From Lepturacanthus savala (lineage: Eukaryota; Chordata; Actinopteri; Scombriformes; Trichiuridae): a stretch of DNA of 64,000 nt. The stretch covers positions 7,973,758 through 8,037,757 of the forward strand of contig CM060468.1 of assembly GCA_030544235.1 (NCBI GenBank). The letters are read 5' to 3'. Positions 1 through 12,267 of the stretch are shown here, piece by piece; the stretch's first letter is position 1, and each line of letters starts with the position of its first letter. Under the pieces are notes generated by a model. The model had not been told where the DNA came from. It did not search any database and was given only the letters and a program-made list of their open reading frames with translations. Made by a program: the position numbers and the translations under genes.

Positions 1-900
1 TGAAGAACGGAGCTCCCCCCCCCCACATACACACATACCCTGGAGACACACAGTCTTGACTAAATAAACAGATGCAATTAATTATTCACAGTGTCTTCTC
101 CTTGGAGAGTCTCCCTCGATCGTGCTGAGCAGGACATCTGCCCTTTGCCCCCTTTTTGGTCACCCAATAAGAAGATCGGGACATTGATAAGAAAGGAGCA
201 GGATGGGGTTGGGTGGGAGGGTGCAGAGTGCTGAGTTGTGGCTACAATGATAAGGTGCTGATGATAGGGTTGAAAGGCCATCCATCAAAAGACATTACGT
301 CTTAATACTTCACAATCCCCCCCCCCATCATTCATAAATCATCAACCACAGTTCAGCCATCTACGAGAAGGGTCATGGAAAATTTTAATGATAAAAAAGT
401 AGCTGTTAAGAATTCTGTCTTGCTCCAAAAGGGTGAAAGTTAGGCCATATGTAAAAATGTGTTTAACGACCGAGAGCCGAGCTGGCTTCTACTTAGTTGT
501 TCCTCCACGTTGTGCCAAAAGCGGAGACATTAAATAATTATGACTGAGTCCGCACACTGCCTGGCTTAACATTCCTGCTCGGTGAGACAATACCGGGGAG
601 GAACGGGAGCTTTGGGGAAACCGTGCCTGATTAATGTGGCTGCTAAGCCCGCTCGCAATGTCATCAAAGTTTTACAACAACTCTCGAGACGTGTGTGTGT
701 CCTGCGGAGTGCACTCAACCTGGAGCTGAAGGAGGAAACGGCTCTGGCGTCAAACCGAAGCAAACAGAGCGGCCCGCAATCCTTGGCCAGGAGACAGAGC
801 ATTTCAAAGGAATCGATAGAAAAGATTTTCTCTCGATGTGTGATTTTATTCTCGACGTGGGAGAGCAGAAACATGCTGTATGACTGGGGGTACAAGATCC

Positions 901-903
<3 letters not shown>

Positions 904-940
<37 letters not shown>
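904..940. repeat. (CA)n microsatellite
   Basis: An uninterrupted CA run of about 17 units. Short GT/CA tracts recur at 1855-1895 and 2040-2100. Confidence 0.97.
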
Positions 941-942
<2 letters not shown>

Positions 943-3179
943 TACACATTCTACCGCTACTGCGCTTGTAAAAACTCCTGCATTGCACTGAGAGAACTAC
1001 AGCACGGTACGCGAGTAGGCACAAACAAGCAGGAGTGCTGACAGCCTTTGCTCTGCTTGCGTCACAGATCTCCACAGCCTTCTTTTTGATTACCCTGCCC
1101 CCGCCATGAGGACAAGGGGATGCATGGTGATGATCTACGCATCTCCGCAGTTGACACCGGAGACGTACGGTGGCGGGGGGAGGGAGATGTGGCGATAGAG
1201 GTTGTGGTTGATGGAGGAGAGTGATCCGGCAGCCACTTTTCTCATCAACATCCCTGCCCTCTTGCTCTGAAAGTGTTTTGCATCCTCTTTCTTTCTCCGT
1301 CCTCTCATCCCTCCCTCTGTTTCTCTCCTCAGTAGCTATCGTCCTTATTGGTTTTGATCTCCCCCCCCCACCCCCCCCACCCCCCAAGTAATGCACACTT
1401 TCTCTTTGGCAACCAGTTGGGATCCGTGGCTGTGCATTGAAACGCATACACTATTGAATCACATTACTATTGAAACACTATCCACAGACGAATGGGGAGA
1501 GAGAGGCAGCATGGATGAGGAGCCACGGTCCTGCCATGCATCAGCGGCTTTCAAACCACCCTTCTCCTCCTTTTTTTTGTCTCCTCCTCACTCCCTCTGT
1601 CTCTTCCGCCGCTTCTTTCCATCAGCGGCGTGCAAGCCTTACCTTCAGGTCTCTGCAGGAGTAGCTGGCAGGCTCCCTTCGAGGCATCTCACAGCTGCTC
1701 TTCTCCCCAGGATTGCGCGCTCCTTTCCTGGCTTTGTTCAATCACCAACAGCCCTCCCTGCCTCTCTCCTGCCATCCAGCTCCTTCTGCTCTTCACCGCT
1801 CAGTATCTACTCCTGTGTGAGAGGGGGGTCTATCTGTATCTGGCGTATGTGTGAGTGTTCGTGCTTGCGTGCGTGCGTGCATGTGTGTGTGTGGAAGAGG
1901 CAGAGGAGGAGAGAATGGAAGAGAGGGGAGGGAGGCAGAGTCAGAGATGGGAAAATGTAAATATGTGTGCGCTCTCTCTTCAATGCTTTTCACTACCAAA
2001 CAGAGATTGGACCTCTTGCCTCTCAGGATTTGTCCTTTAGAGTGTGTGTGTTTATGCCTATTTGCACAGTGCATGCGCATGCGTGTGTGTGTGTGTGCCA
2101 CATGGCTCCTTTCCCTCTGCTGCAAACAAATATCCTGACAAAAGTCAAGCACAGCGGTGAGAGATAGGAAAAGAGATAATAAGTATCGGGGAGGCGGACA
2201 GCAAAAAAGAGCATGGTGAGCGTGGTGTAATCAATTGCTCTAAAACTGCAGTTGAAGAAAAAGCCCTACGGGGGGTTGAGAAACATGTAAAGTGCAAGGT
2301 GGAGGGGACAGTGTTCACAATGACAGAAGAGGGAGAAAGTATCAGATGCTACAAAGTGGAAGAGGGGATTGAAAAAAAAGATGGAGGGACACAGGTACAA
2401 AGGGAAAACAGGCAGAGATGAAAGGGCAGATGGGGGGATTGTGACCGAGCATTTCTCCTTATTATGGCCCGTTGACTAAGTCTCCCCCTTAAATTGCAAC
2501 TACAGTTCCCAGCATACAGTAAAGGATGCCTCTTGAATGTTTGATTGGAAGGTGAATGTCAAATCCATTCGTATAGCCTATCAGCCGAGCTCAGTCCCTT
2601 ACAATATATTTTAAATTCTGTTCAGTAACTGTCATGTGGGCATGGAGGAGTGTGTGATCTGTAATTGAGGAGTGTGTGCCCACGAGAGTACATGCATACA
2701 GACAGAGGCAGTCAGAGGGGTACTTGACATTGAGATGTTATTAGCATGACATAGAGAAAACCGACTGTAGACTCTACATAACAGAGGAACAGAGGAGGAG
2801 TAATGGGAGTGAGAGCAAAGACAGAGGAAGACAGGGAGATGCTGATAAGTGGGGGAGGAGCAGCTGACGTCGCCGTCATCCGCGAGCTGCCTCGTGTACT
2901 TCTTCCATTGAAATTGGGAGGAGATTTATGACTCTGCAGCTCCCTTTTGTTCCTGCACGCCCCCCACCCCCTGGGTTGCAGCGAGAAGCCTCGGAGCTTC
3001 TTCTGCTGTCCCCGTCCTCGGCCGGCTGGGGAGTCGGTGACAGCGGATTATGGAACATCAAGGAGTAGGGCTGCAATAATGAGGAGCATGGGATTTGGCT
3101 GAGGGACGCACGAGTTCTGGGCCACGCTCGCACTCGCTTCGGCGGAGGTGTTAATCTCAGCGGTGATCATGAAGTGTTG

Positions 3180-3700
3180 GTGTCCTAATTGTAAAAATTC
3201 AGGTCCTCTGACGGCGCCTGCTGCACGGATGCCGGACGCGGATCAGGCCCCCCTGTGGCTCCCGGTTGCTTCAGAGCCTGGGTATGTGTAATTATTTCGC
3301 CTCCTGAGGTTACACCATTATTGATCAAAGCAGGAGCCCCTTTCCCCTTATTGCCTCTGCTGCTCGCCCTATGGAGAAATCCATTCAATTGACTGTACCA
3401 CCGCACATTAATCACACATTACACATTAATAAAGCTTCGGGGCACATTCATTACTACAAGTGGTCAAAGGAAGCTCGGATATAGAGCGGCTCCATTTACT
3501 TAGTGTTAAGGGGTGTGGGTAACACATTGTAATACGCTCGTCATTCATCCTTGAATAGATGATTCATTGGAATGATAATTGAAGTGTGGATTGCTTCAGG
3601 AGTCTTTATTTGCATCCCCATTAGCTTCCACCACAAGCGGTTTCACATTAAAGGTCACACATCATGGAAAAGGCCACTTTCATGCTTTTTAATTAATTTT
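3180..3700. promoter_or_regulatory. candidate conserved regulatory element
   Basis: A stretch of mixed composition without repeats or frames, rich in homeodomain-type cores (TAATTA near 3291, several ATTA/TTAAT) and an exact octamer ATTTGCAT (3608-3615). This texture is typical of vertebrate developmental enhancers. The target gene is unknown and may lie to the left of the window. Judged by appearance only. Confidence 0.25.
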
Positions 3701-4609
3701 TTTTAGTTTTTCTATAAGGTCTAGGTAAAAAAAAAATGGGGAAAGGAGCACAGCCTGGATTTAGAAAAGTTGCCATTTCATGGCAACTGCAGAGGTTCCC
3801 GGCATGGCCCACCTGCCCCCATCATCACACCCACTTTTTTTTTTTCTTTTTTTTTTGGGGCTTCCAAGTGAATATCAGCCAAACAGATGAAAGGCTCACG
3901 ATTATTTATGAGACAGACCAAAAAGGAACTGTGTTTTCTGGAGCTCCAATGAGGCTCTTGAGAGTACCTTTGTATTTTAAATTAGAAATATATCATGTTA
4001 GAGGTATCAAAACGTCAAACAACCCCCCAAAATGCAGGATATGGAACCTTTAAATTATGCAAACAATGAATAAAAAACTTTGAAAGCACAACAATATAAT
4101 TGTATTACAAATGCAAAAAAATTACATCCATACAACTTTTGCATATTCCTTTATTTTATTAATGTATTTGTAGCTGAAATCTCATCTCATTTCTTCATAT
4201 TGAATATTATCTGTTTCCATCTTAAACGTCTCAAACACAACAACACATAAAAAAAAATGCCACACCCTTTTTTCATATTCATGTTCATGGTATTTCCAGT
4301 CAATTAAGTTCAATAAACATAGAGTGAGAAGGGAGGGAGGGAGAGAGAGAGAGAGAGCTTACTGCAACACTAGTTAGAGGGGCGGGGCTTCGTGGCTCCT
4401 ACACAGCTTGTCAATCATACTTGTTTGTTTGCAGCTGAGCTGTTGTCTTTGTGATCTGGCCTTTCCCTTTTTAAATATGTATTCATTGTTATGAGCTATC
4501 AGCTACCGGTAGCTAGGTAGACTGTCAACAATGACAATGAATGAATATAATGACTAGTAGGACATGCTGTCAAAGGAAGTTATTCAATAACATTTGTTAA
4601 TACTAAATG

Positions 4610-4610
<1 letters not shown>

Positions 4611-4698
<88 letters not shown>

Positions 4699-4742
4699 TG
4701 TGTATATATATATATATACACTGTGTATATATATACTGTATA
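4611..4742. repeat. (TA)n microsatellite with repeated ACACTGTGT cores
   Basis: Long alternating TA runs are interrupted three times by tatacactgtgtata, itself an inverted repeat around a central T. It is a hairpin-forming, AT-rich block. Flanking AT-only open frames are artefacts. Confidence 0.95.
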
Positions 4743-7700
4743 TAATGATTTTCTTTTCAATGATATTTATGGTTATATGTTTTTACTGCTAGGTTAGTTT
4801 ATTAAAGAATGCTTAATTCTCATTTCTGTTATAAGATACAAGAATGGAGCTGCTCGGGGAGATAAAAGCTAATAAAAAAAAACAAATAAAGCAATTTCCC
4901 CAGTTTAATAATCCAAAAGCACCTAGTTAAACCTATAGCTGCAATGCAGTCTGTCTTCTTACACACTCACTCTGAAAAACCCGGTTCCCCCTCCCTCTTG
5001 TCACATCCCAAACGCTGATTATGTTTTAATTGGTACTGACAGAAACGCCCCTCAGGGAGCTGGGGTGGTTTGGAAAGAAAGAAGTCAATTACATGCAGGA
5101 GGAGGAGTCGACTACATGGACCACGGAGCTGTTACCATTAACTTCCTCTTTTATTGTTACATACAAAACCACAGCCATTTCTGAATGGCTTTTGTTCAGC
5201 TAGGTTTCAGCAACATTACAAAGGAGGCCAGATTGGGTGGTCTTATTTCACAGTTTGTGTGATTGCAGGAACACCAGAGATCTAAATATTTAATCACAAG
5301 TACTGAAAAAGTGTTTTTTCCATAATATGGTCTCCATAATAAAAAAGCTAGTAAAAGCTAATGAAAAGCTAAGTTGTCAACAGACCCCTTTAGGTCCCTT
5401 GATACCCTGTACAATTTTTACAATAAGGTCTGACCAAGCTAAACGCTTGTTGATTATGATTTAGTAATTTAGTTTTTTTAACTTAATGCATTGCACTGTT
5501 TTGTTGTAGCTCAGAGATGCTGCTTTGATATCAAGCATCACAGTAAAACGTTGTTGTACTGATAACTGTAATACTAAGTCTAATGGGCTTTCCATAGGTT
5601 GAAATTGAAAATGTTAAAATGGTTATTTCCTGAGGTTTTGTAATATAAACACCCTAGTAATCTACATAAGTGGTGTCTATATTTGACTTCTTTCTCATAA
5701 TTTTATTCTTTTGTTTTATTGAGCATTCACATTAACATTGCTAAATTTGAGATGATAATATTCTCTTTTTGTGTTTTTATTATTTGAAAGAGCAATGTGT
5801 AATAATACCTACAGGGTCCAAACTAGTAGGATACACTTGTTACACTAACATTGGGATATGTTTTTAAAGAATTCCTTGAGGACAAGTCATTAGGAATAGG
5901 CATAAGGACCTTTTTTTTTTTTGGCTATCCGAACGGAGCTTACCTGTCTTGATTTTCTTGGTTAATGGAAAGCAAGTTGTGATCTATGCAGGTGGATGAT
6001 TTGCAGACTGAAAAATAAACCCGCATTTCAACACAGCGTAAAGAGTAATCTTGTTTGTAAAAGCAAAAGTACATAACATAAATAGTTGATTTCTGCTATG
6101 CGCTGAAACACTTCAGGCAGGAAAGCAGTATCAGGGGTCAGACTTCGGTCCAATTAATTAACACTGACAGGTCAACAGCAGCTTTCAATCAGTGGGACAT
6201 GTCAATCCAGTCATCACATGATCATTTCAGAGGTCATAACTGAGGAAAGAGGAATTAGTTCCTCCTAGAGTGAGAAGACAGTCTCATTTTTTTTTTCTTA
6301 ATCCTCTCTGGTCCCTTGGCTCTAGTGTTCACTTCCCCCCTTCTCCCCCCTACACACACACACACACACTATAATTCTCCCCCTTCTCCCCACTCCCCTT
6401 TGGCTTCGCTTTCTCTCACCTCCTCCCAGGCTTCATTAGCTCTGATTGATCCTCTTGTCACAGCTTATGGCACCGCGATGAACTGCATTGTTACAAGCGG
6501 TCCGGGACAAAGAAAAAAAGTAGCGGGAATGGATATCAGAGGACATCCTCCATAAACATATCACTACAAGGGCATATTGGGGGAAGTTAAGTGTCGAGCG
6601 TGGTTGTGTGTGGTGAGGAATTCCTTGACAAATTGACCAAACATCTCAATGCAGAAACGCTGAAGTTGCGGCTGAAGCTGCCTCATAGGGGACACTTATG
6701 TATGGTAATATCTGGAATATTTAACTGTACAACCAAGTGGCTGATTTGCATTTGGTAGTACACAAAGAGCAGAGCTGGAGGCCAGCATTTAATAGAGAAC
6801 CGGCGAATGCATGAACGGGCAAGATATGTTTGCAATGGAAAATGCGTAAATTATTAAGGAATCTACATGAGAGGGGTTGGTGGAGCTTTAGACGTATTGG
6901 TCCAAAAAATCCTTATTTTGAAAAGCTAAATTAGGATTTAGAAGCATCGCAGCAACCATTATGTACTCCTTATTTTTCATATTTATATGCTATCATTTAA
7001 AGGGGAGATTAAATTTAGGAAAAGGGTACATCTATTACTGTTAAATTATAAATGATGAGAGTGTGAAGATTAGCAGTGCAGCACTCTGCTTGTTAAATTT
7101 GCACTTTAGAAATAGCTTGCTTTTCATCTGCAGAATTCATTCAGTAAAGCAGACTGTATATACAGTACAAGACCATCTACAATATCCACCACAACATTAA
7201 AATTGACTTTATATATATAATATAACTGGTATATATATGGCAGGTGTGACATGAATTCACAACATCTTTGACTACTCATGGATTTTAATTTACAACATAA
7301 CAGTATGAGTGAGTTGCCAGGATTAATATTTCACAAGGGATTGGGACTTCTCCTCCATCCTAAGTGAATTACAGATACTGACATCTTGATATATGACAAT
7401 GCCATAGGCGGAAGTATGTTAGAGAGAGGAGTGTATGTCATTAGCATGTTTACATGTAATAGATGTATGGATTCTATCCTCTACACCACGCTACAGTCCA
7501 CACACAGTGACACTATGTGGAGGAGAAAGGCATAGCAGACACTAGACACCGTGCTGTAGTAGTAGCAAGTTTATTTGTAAAGAAACTAAAATTAAAAACA
7601 TAAATGTTCCCATTTGATGCATTGCACCAGAGTTCACTCAGGGCTAATTTACATCTGCAGACCCTTGGCAGGTGGAACATTTTGTTAAAGACATCACAGA

Positions 7701-8276
7701 GAAATTGCAGTAAGATAATGACACAAAAATATACCACTGCTATATACACAAACACATTCATAGATACACTCATACACAACAGTCATATTAAAATAATAAA
7801 AAAAAAAATCAGGTATGACTATTGAACTGTTGTTCGCCTAGGAGAAAAAAAAAATTTAATTTTGTTTGATTTGAAAACAAAAATGGAAACATGTAAATGT
7901 TTGCAATTACCTGGCAGCTGCACAAAACACTGACAGTGCGATGCAGGTTGCAGCAGCATCTCTCTGCTGGTCTTCCTCTGTGAGAGCTACATTTATGGTG
8001 AGTGGAAAATATAATTATTGAATTTTTCCATCTCTCTCTCATCTCTGAAATTAATATCACAAAACATAAAATGCGATTCCCAGGGTTTTACTTTTTGTAT
8101 TTATTTTTTATTTATTTTATGTTTATTATTTTCATTTTCTTTTTATAAGCGGCACTCACAAATAAACCCAGACACTAATATTTAATTTGATTCATTTATA
8201 TTCCCATAACAACAGAACAGAAAAATTCTCAGCTTATTCCAAACTGACAGTATCTCTGTCCTATTGTCTAATTGTA
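4743..8276. other. AT-rich non-coding region
   Basis: I see no gene or named repeat. It contains a T12 run at about 5910, a CA tract at 6352-6370 and short TA runs near 7212-7240. Confidence 0.6.
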
Positions 8277-8765
8277 ACCTGGAATAAGCTTGTTCAGGAC
8301 ATATTTGGAACAAGACTGGACTCTTCCAGATATCCACTGGTTAACAAGATTGAAGACATTTATTTCCAGGTAATCCATCGTTGTTATCCTGCCCAGTTAT
8401 TTTTGGTAAGACTTAAGAAGGATATTGATGTAACATGCACCTTTTTGTAACGGACACCCGGAGACTGTCTTCCATTTGTTTTGGACTCGCGAACATGCTT
8501 CAAGTGTATGGAAAGGCATCTGCCCTTTCAGTTTGGACTGTATTTATGATGCTTTTGTGCTTTGCTTGAAGGATATAGTTTTTGGCTTAAAAAATTATAG
8601 GAGAGAATTAAAAAGAGTTTTCCTTTCTTTTTAAGCTCATCATATCACTGGCCAAGTTTTATATCCATACATTTCCTGGAACATTAAAACATTATTTACC
8701 TCATGTAATTAAAAAAAAAGCTGTGAAAACATTAAAATTGCACTCCGGACACGTTTATGATTAAT
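8277..8765 (+). pseudogene. decayed 3' end of an L1-type LINE ORF2 (zinc-knuckle, C-terminal region)
   Basis: Translation shows the pattern of the C-terminal region of fish L1-like reverse transcriptases: VIHRCYPAQLFLVRLKKDID, then CTF-C-N-G-H-PETVFHLFW (a CxxC...H-type knuckle), then ISLAKFYIH near the end. The parts lie in different frames, so there are at least two frameshifts (near 8446 and near 8631). A T-rich interval and AAAAAAAAA follow at 8710-8718. No reverse transcriptase core or 5' part is present. It is a dead, 5'-truncated copy. Confidence 0.7.
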
Positions 8766-9165
8766 GTAATATTTAACATGGTTTCCCCCCCATTAACGAG
8801 GCTGACAGGGAAATGGAAAAAACATCTGCTCTTTGTCCCTCTTTGTCCCTCTCCTTCCTTCATTGATAAATTCTGGAGTCATAAAGCCCAGCTCACCACC
8901 ACCGGTGCTTCCTGCTTCTTGGAACAGCGGAATTACAGGCATGGTGGTGCTACTGGGCCCAAAAGCAATTTTTCCCCCCGCTATCATGGGAAAAGTAGAG
9001 GCTGTAAAAGGAATATTATCATAGATCAATGCATGTTAGCTCTATTACCTTAGCCGTTAGCTCCATTAGCCAAACAGACTCTGCAGGACTGTGCTGTTGC
9101 TCTGTCCCAGCACAGCAGAGCGGATAATCTCCCGCTGTTTGTTCGGACGATCGCGGCTGCCGGCA

Positions 9166-9203
9166 GTGGTCCTGCTGCTCTTTCCTCCCTGCAGCAGGAC
9201 CAC
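9166..9203. repeat. perfect 13-bp inverted repeat
   Basis: GTGGTCCTGCTGC (9166-9178) and GCAGCAGGACCAC (9191-9203) are exact reverse complements separated by a 12-nt pyrimidine loop. It lies 43 bp before the target-site duplication of SINE copy 1. The wider region looks like part of an older unnamed repeat. Confidence 0.9.
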
Positions 9204-9258
9204 CACCTACTATCTTCATGAAGCAACTTAACACATTTTAATTCAGACAGGCCTTTGG

Positions 9259-9629
9259 GGGCGACACGGTGGCGCAGGGGTTAGCGCTGTTGCCTCACAG
9301 CAAGAAGGTCGCAGGTTCAAGACCTCCTTGGTCCGGGGTCTGGGACCTTTCTGTGTGGAGTTTGCATGTTCTCCCCGTGTCTGCGTGGGTTTTCACCGGG
9401 TACTCCGGCTTCCTCCCACAGTCCAAAAACATGCTCAGGTTAATTGGCAACTCTAAATTGCCCATAGGTGTGAGTGTGTGAGTGAATGGTGTGTGTGCCC
9501 CACGATTGGCTGGCGACCATCTGGGGTGTATCCCTGCCTCTCGCCGTAACGCGCTGGGATAGGCTCCAGCAGACCCCTGCGACCCTAATGAGGAATAAGC
9601 AGGTATAGAAAATGACTGACTGACTGACT
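9259..9629 (+). mobile_element. tRNA-derived SINE, copy 1, with 13-bp target-site duplication
   Basis: The 371-bp element has an RNA polymerase III A box (TGGCGCAGGGG, 9270-9280) and B box (GGTTCAAGACC, 9314-9324) 33 nt apart. The body contains gtttgcatgttctccccgtg, which recurs across fish genomes. It ends in a (TGAC)n tail. It is flanked by a perfect 13-bp direct repeat GACAGGCCTTTGG at 9246-9258 and 9630-9642. It shares most of its length with the copy at 11890-12253. Confidence 0.9.
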
Positions 9630-9642
9630 GACAGGCCTTTGG

Positions 9643-11875
9643 CTGACTGATCCGTTGTTATTGCTTCCTACGGGATTTCATTCATACGATACCGTTTTTC
9701 AAAAAGGTTCTCGCTATTTTTGTTAAAATTGTATTTTCCTGGTAATACCGTCTGCAATTTTGCTTCCATTGTGAAGCACTTTTCGTGATTTGTGAAATTG
9801 GGCTGACGGGGTGACGGTCTTTTTGTGTTTGTGACGTCCTGAATCTAGCTGGCCGGTTATGATCGAACCTCAGATTTTAAGGACGCGCAGAGAAACCTTC
9901 CTTTTTCTGTAGAGAAATGTGAAAACTGCTCAGTAGTGACATATTTTGCACATACCAGTCAGAGGTGTGATCAGAATGTCACGTGTGGGTGTACAGTTAG
10001 CTTATTTGGAGGGGGCAGAAAAAAAGTACCTGCAAAATTTGCGAAAACCACCACGTTCTACTCCTACTTGGCCAAATGGCCCAATAATAATGCATAATAC
10101 ATAATAATAATAATAATAATGGCATGTAATAAACATGGCAGGTATTGCCCACCACCCCTGAGTGAAAACTATTTTTTAAGAAAGGTACCTTACCTTACCT
10201 TAGCACCTTCAGATACCACAGAACGCCAGCTTTGCTATTTCTTCTCAATTGATCATGAATTGCGATGTGCACAACACATTGTTAAAGTGGGTTAATGAAC
10301 CAATTGGAAAGTCAGTGAGGTTTTGAAAATCGTTCATTAACCTGAGAATGATATACAGAGCCCCTGAAAATTACAGCAGATGGAAATGATGTTTAATTAC
10401 ATGAAAATTAGAGGTAGAGCCAGCCTCCCCATGGCCACCCCCCTGGTACCAGTCAGTATAGTCATGGTAAGACATGAACATGAGAAAAAAAACATTTTTG
10501 GGTGGAGGGCAACATTAAATCCGTGATTAAATTCAACATGTTAATCTAATTCTAAGATTTGTATTACCTTTTTAATAGATCTTTTTACTGCACCGGTTTC
10601 AGTTTGTATTTGACTGTGTCAAGCTTTGTAAAACCTGGCATTGTCATATTGTTGTGTTATATATTATTTGTTTGCCATTTCTCTGTTATTTCTCTGTCTT
10701 CTATGTGTGCCTTGAAGCTGATGATTAATAAAGAAAGAAAAGAATAAGAAATAGTCAAGAAGCACTTGACTTGTTCAGCCCATTGCCCAATGACCCATTT
10801 TCCTCTGTATTCTATGCTATACTTTAGTCAAAGACCATCAATGTCAAAAAAGGTTTGGCATCCATGGTTTAGTGCAACCACCTCTTCTAATGTCTGTGTG
10901 TCAAAAGATATAGTCTGCCGGGAGCTGTTCCCCAGCTGACTTCTTCCTGAGACAAAAAAAAAAGTCGTGTACCTTCTGAGCATATCCCTCCAGGCAGAAG
11001 GGTTTTTGAATTCCACCAGCTCCGCAATTCTTGTGAAGGGTTTAATATGATAGAGACACCTTCTCCTCAAACAGTGCTGTGTTTTAATATAGTCTGCATG
11101 TAGCGCTGTCAGGCCGTTATTATAACAACTGCAAAGCAGAGATTAGTCTTTCTACCTCCGGGCGTTTTTTTTTTTTTTTTTGCAGAATATTGTTTTAAGA
11201 TAGAAAAACATAATGAAGTGGCCATAAAAAGTCAAGGAACTGTGAATCTGTGTGAAACGTTATATAATGTCGGTGTCACTGTATGCACAACTGAGGTTGA
11301 AACTGAAGGTATATTCCCTCAAGTGGAACAAAAGTGCAGTGTTCTCTTGTGGTCTTTGTGACAGGGTGTCACTTTACATCTCGCAGAATTGAATTCTCGC
11401 TCATTCCACACATGACACTGGCCGAGCCTCAGCAGAGTGTCGAGTGAGAGAAATGTTTTTTTTAAGCTTTTAAGAGGGGTTCCGTATTTTCTTTCCCTTT
11501 CATTGAGTTGCTTAGGTGGCTGCTGCTTAATCAGGCTGAAGTCCTTTGTTTTGTGCATGTGCAGCAGGAGAAATTGAGACAAGGCAGGATAATAATGTGG
11601 CCTGAGAATAGTGAGTGGATGACGCAAATACTTATATGATCCCCATGTGACCTTTATGATCCCCATGTGACCTTGGGAACCTCCAAATTGCTGACTCATT
11701 AAGTAAGGGGGGGGGTCCCCAAAGACACCGTCACATTCAATTACGCCACACTGAAAAAAAATGTTACATGTTTTTATCTAGTTTATTTAATATATTTGAA
11801 TGTGTTATTGGGTCATACTTATTTTTAAATTAATTCTAAATGCCCTTCATTAAAACAAGCTAATTTAACTAAATT
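9643..11875. other. non-coding region between the two SINEs
   Basis: Contains a short (AAT)n run near 10083-10120, a T20 run near 11166-11182 and the 20-bp tandem duplication at 11635. A segment ending gattaataaagaaagaaaag near 10745 has the look of a retroelement or transcript 3' end, but nothing upstream confirms it. Confidence 0.55.
11635..11674. repeat. 20-bp perfect tandem duplication
   Basis: The unit tatgatccccatgtgacctt occurs twice in direct succession (11635-11654 and 11655-11674). Confidence 0.95.
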
Positions 11876-11889
11876 AAAACTATGTACAT

Positions 11890-12253
11890 GGCGCAGGGGT
11901 TAGCGCTGTTGCCTCACAGCAAGAAGGTCGCAGGTTCAACCAGGTTCAAGACCTCCTTGGTCCTGGGTCTGGGACCTTTCTGTGTGGAGTTTGCATGTTC
12001 TCCCCGTGTCTGCGTGGGTTTTCACCGGGTACTCCGGCTTCCTCCCACAGTCTAAAAACATGCTGAAGTTAATTGGCAACTCTAAATTGCCCATAGGTGT
12101 GAATGTGTGAGTGAATGGTGTGTGTGCCCCACGATTCGCTGGCAACCATCTGGGGTGTATCCCTGCCTCTCGCTGCAATGTGCTGGGATAGGCTCCAGCA
12201 GACCCCTGGGACCCTAATGAGGAATAAGCGGGTATATGAGATGAGATGAGATG
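11890..12253 (+). mobile_element. tRNA-derived SINE, copy 2, slightly 5'-truncated
   Basis: This copy is a close relative of the element at 9259-9629 but lacks its first dozen bases. It carries a 10-nt tandem duplication (caggttcaac/caggttcaag, 11931-11950) at the B box. The tail is (GAGAT)n. Flanks AAAACTATGTACAT (11876-11889) and AAAAGTATGTACAT (12254-12267) form a 14-bp target-site duplication with one mismatch. Confidence 0.88.
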
Positions 12254-12267
12254 AAAAGTATGTACAT

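Larger units (their letters stand above)
1..4610. other. non-coding region
   Basis: The left flank holds CA/GT microsatellites, C-rich runs (1360-1386), purine-rich stretches (1890-2830), a T-rich block (3835-3857) and the candidate element at 3180-3700. Open frames are low-complexity, including a 293-codon minus-strand one at 566-1447. No kcnj5 or other exon was recognised. Confidence 0.6.

Noticed and set aside
566..1447. 293-codon minus-strand open frame
   Set aside because: It reads through CA and G/C simple repeats, has poly-Gly and poly-CysVal stretches and matches no family I know.
4594..4797. Tyr/Ile-repeat frames
   Set aside because: Direct translation of the TA microsatellite.
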